Below are positions 62,762 to 64,000 of a stretch of DNA of 64,000 nt, piece after piece. A model generated the notes under the pieces. It ran no database searches. It had not been told where the DNA came from and saw nothing but the letters and a program-made list of their open reading frames with translations. A program made the position numbers and the translations under genes. The stretch lies in the NCBI RefSeq assembly GCF_030123105.1, contig NZ_CP126095.1, positions 1,116,001 to 1,180,000 of the forward strand, given 5' to 3'. Within the stretch, counting starts at the first letter, position 1. Every line of letters begins with the position of its first letter. Source of the stretch: Paenibacillus sp. G2S3. GTDB lineage: Bacteria; Bacillota; Bacilli; Paenibacillales; Paenibacillaceae.

Positions 62762-62807
62762 GAAGCTTCTCATAAGTTCACTGAACTTTTGAGAGGCTTC
62801 TTTTTTT
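62762..62807 (+). terminator. Rho-independent terminator after the MFS gene
   Basis: GAAGCTTCTCATAAGTTCA pairs with TGAACTTTTGAGAGGCTTC, then TTTTTTT. Third member of the groEL-type hairpin family. Confidence 0.9.
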
Positions 62808-62837
62808 ATCTAATAATTCGTTCGTAATTAATTTTAA

Positions 62838-62865
62838 TTGACTATAACTTTAATAATGTTATAAT
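62838..62865 (+). promoter_or_regulatory. Candidate promoter P1 of deoC
   Basis: TTGACT, 16 bases, TATAAT (62860-62865). A second candidate, TTGACA (62898-62903), 18 bases, TATGAA (62922-62927), lies closer to the gene. Confidence 0.6.
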
Positions 62866-62873
62866 TCAAACAT

Positions 62874-62891
62874 ATGTTATTAATATAACAT
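62874..62891. promoter_or_regulatory. Palindrome ATGTTAT-TAAT-ATAACAT upstream of deoC
   Basis: Seven-base arms between the two candidate promoters. Half-site words ATAAC/GTTAT recur at 62857-62861 and 62905-62909. A plausible operator for the DeoR-family protein encoded after deoC. Confidence 0.45.
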
Positions 62892-63017
62892 TGTGTATTG
62901 ACAATATAACAAATGAAATACTATGAAAGAACTAGTTATTTGTAGTGCAATAACAATTGTTAGAATAGTTACATTTTAATCGATTTATAATTAATTATTA
63001 AGGGAGAAGTGAATAGA

Positions 63018-63683
63018 ATGGATGTTAAAGATATATTAGGAAAAGTAGATCATACCTTGCTTGATGTTACTGCTACATGGGATGATATAAAGAATTTATG
63101 TGATGATGCGATGAAATACCAGACGGCCAGTGTTTGCATCCCAAGTGCTTATGTTAGAGAAGCTGCAAATTATGTAGAAGGCAAAATAGCAATATGCACA
63201 GTTATCGGATTTCCGAACGGTTATAGCACCCAAGCCGTTAAAGTATTTGAAGCAACGGATGCAATTACAAATGGAGCATCGGAAATTGATATGGTGATCA
63301 ATGTGGGCTTCTTAAAAAGTGGACGTTATGAGGAAGTTTACGAAGAAATACAGGCCATTAAAAACGCATGTGGAAGTAAAATATTAAAGGTAATCGTTGA
63401 AACATGTTTGCTCACGCAAGAGGAAAAAGTGAAGGTTTGTGAGCTTGTTACAAAAGCTGGAGCGGATTATATCAAAACATCCACTGGATTTTCAAAAGCT
63501 GGAGCAACTAAAGAGGATGTCAGTCTGTTTGCACAGAACATAGGTCAGAACGTGAAGATTAAAGCAGCTGGAGGTATTCGCTCTTTAGATGATGCTAAAG
63601 CATTTATTGAACTAGGCGCAGACCGTTTAGGAACTAGTGCCATAGTTAAGATTGTAAAAGGGCAGGAAGTATTGGGTTATTAG
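63018..63683 (+). CDS. deoC: Deoxyribose-phosphate aldolase
   Basis: Class I aldolase splitting 2-deoxyribose-5-phosphate into acetaldehyde and glyceraldehyde-3-phosphate. It has 221 residues. The Schiff-base Lys lies in [14 protein letters not shown]. The second catalytic Lys lies in [10 protein letters not shown] or KIKAAGGI, and VIGFPNG and EIDMVINVG are family motifs. ATG 63018 follows GGGAGAAG; an in-frame GTG at 63009 overlaps that RBS. It is likely to be in an operon with the following regulator. Confidence 0.95.
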   Translation: MDVKDILGKVDHTLLDVTATWDDIKNLCDDAMKYQTASVCIPSAYVREAANYVEGKIAICTVIGFPNGYSTQAVKVFEATDAITNGASEIDMVINVGFLKSGRYEEVYEEIQAIKNACGSKILKVIVETCLLTQEEKVKVCELVTKAGADYIKTSTGFSKAGATKEDVSLFAQNIGQNVKIKAAGGIRSLDDAKAFIELGADRLGTSAIVKIVKGQEVLGY

Positions 63684-63738
63684 ATATGGTATAATTCTGA
63701 TAATTATACTTTATTATTAGTAGTTAGGATGAACCGGT

Positions 63739-64000
63739 ATGGATAAGCAAGAGAGAGTAAATACAATTGTATCAATCCTAAAAAATAAAAGTGGCGCATC
63801 TATCAAAGAGCTTTCACATCAACTTGATGTCACAGAAATGACTGTTCGCCGAGATATTAAATATCTAAAAGAAAATAAAATCGTGCAAGTTGTTTCAGGT
63901 GCGGTTATTTATAATGGTTCTGACCCAAATGAGAATAAACAAGATGAATATGATTTGACAACGCAAAAAAATAATCGAGCATCAGAAAAATATAATATAG
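63739..64000 (+). CDS. DeoR-family transcriptional regulator (partial, runs off the window)
   Basis: Begins ATG 63739 after AGGATG; 87 codons are present. The N-terminal HTH is of DeoR type: QERVNTIVSILKNKSGASIKEL, then LDVTEMTVRRDIKYLKENK and VVSGAVIY. A sugar-phosphate-binding C-terminal domain is expected but lies beyond 64000. Adjacency to deoC suggests that it controls deoxyribonucleoside use. Confidence 0.85.
   Translation, partial: MDKQERVNTIVSILKNKSGASIKELSHQLDVTEMTVRRDIKYLKENKIVQVVSGAVIYNGSDPNENKQDEYDLTTQKNNRASEKYNI

Overview
The window looks like chromosomal DNA of an endospore-forming, low-GC Gram-positive bacterium, most likely Paenibacillus or a close relative. Supporting signs: strong AGGAGG ribosome binding sites with frequent TTG and GTG starts, T-box leaders, a CIRCE-controlled groESL operon, an H-type small acid-soluble spore protein (SspH), a SleB-type cell wall hydrolase, Ku/LigD end joining, and two S-layer-homology (SLH) surface proteins. 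No tRNA, rRNA, CRISPR array, transposase or prophage gene is visible. The genus is inferred from overall gene character, not from a database comparison.

Layout. 0-3 kb: modA-modB facing a molybdate-type regulator. 3-4.8 kb: a minus-strand cluster of a Met/Lys/His-rich secreted protein ending in an MPKTG motif, a class-F-like sortase and a polysaccharide deacetylase. 5-11.5 kb: a dGTPase and a 1598-residue SLH-GH26 mannanase-like enzyme. 11.5-17 kb: a gene remnant, a 2-hydroxyacid dehydrogenase, thpR, a SleB-like hydrolase, a metallo-beta-lactamase-fold hydrolase and a glycolipid-type glycosyltransferase. 16.6-19.9 kb: a TetR regulator and a YhgE/Pip membrane protein sharing an operator. 20-27 kb: gltB without gltD, and an ABC exporter pair. 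26.7-31 kb: bactofilin plus M23 peptidase, cardiolipin synthase, YitT protein. 31-38.8 kb: a split NHEJ system (LigD-POL, LigD-LIG, Ku) surrounding an ECF sigma/anti-sigma module with two further paralogous exported proteins, then sspH.

39-42 kb: tsaE-tsaB-rimI-tsaD (tRNA t6A synthesis). 41.9-44.3 kb: a consensus promoter overlapping the tsaD stop, two tandem leucine-type T-boxes, then leuA. 44.4-44.7 kb: a cluster of DnaA boxes. 44.7-52.4 kb: an ABC-F ATPase, folate cyclo-ligase, moaC-mog, tatA-tatC and groES-groEL. 52.5-55.8 kb: a ROK regulator, nagB and a broken GH4 glycosidase. 55.8-58.9 kb: two diverged copies of a tRNA-dihydrouridine synthase gene with two decayed genes between them. 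59-64 kb: an SLH protein with a 354-bp triplicated unit, an MFS transporter, deoC and a DeoR-family regulator running off the end.

Functional links: molybdate uptake (modAB) and cofactor synthesis (moaC, mog) occur with Tat export, which commonly carries cofactor-loaded enzymes. The NHEJ genes adjoin a spore DNA-binding protein gene. The features most worth following up are the DnaA-box cluster, the four-unit AGGGA-N5-TCCCT hairpin array at 34.3 kb, the MPKTG protein/sortase cluster, the shared TetR operator and the tandem T-boxes. I did not find a clearly new multi-gene defence or mobile system.
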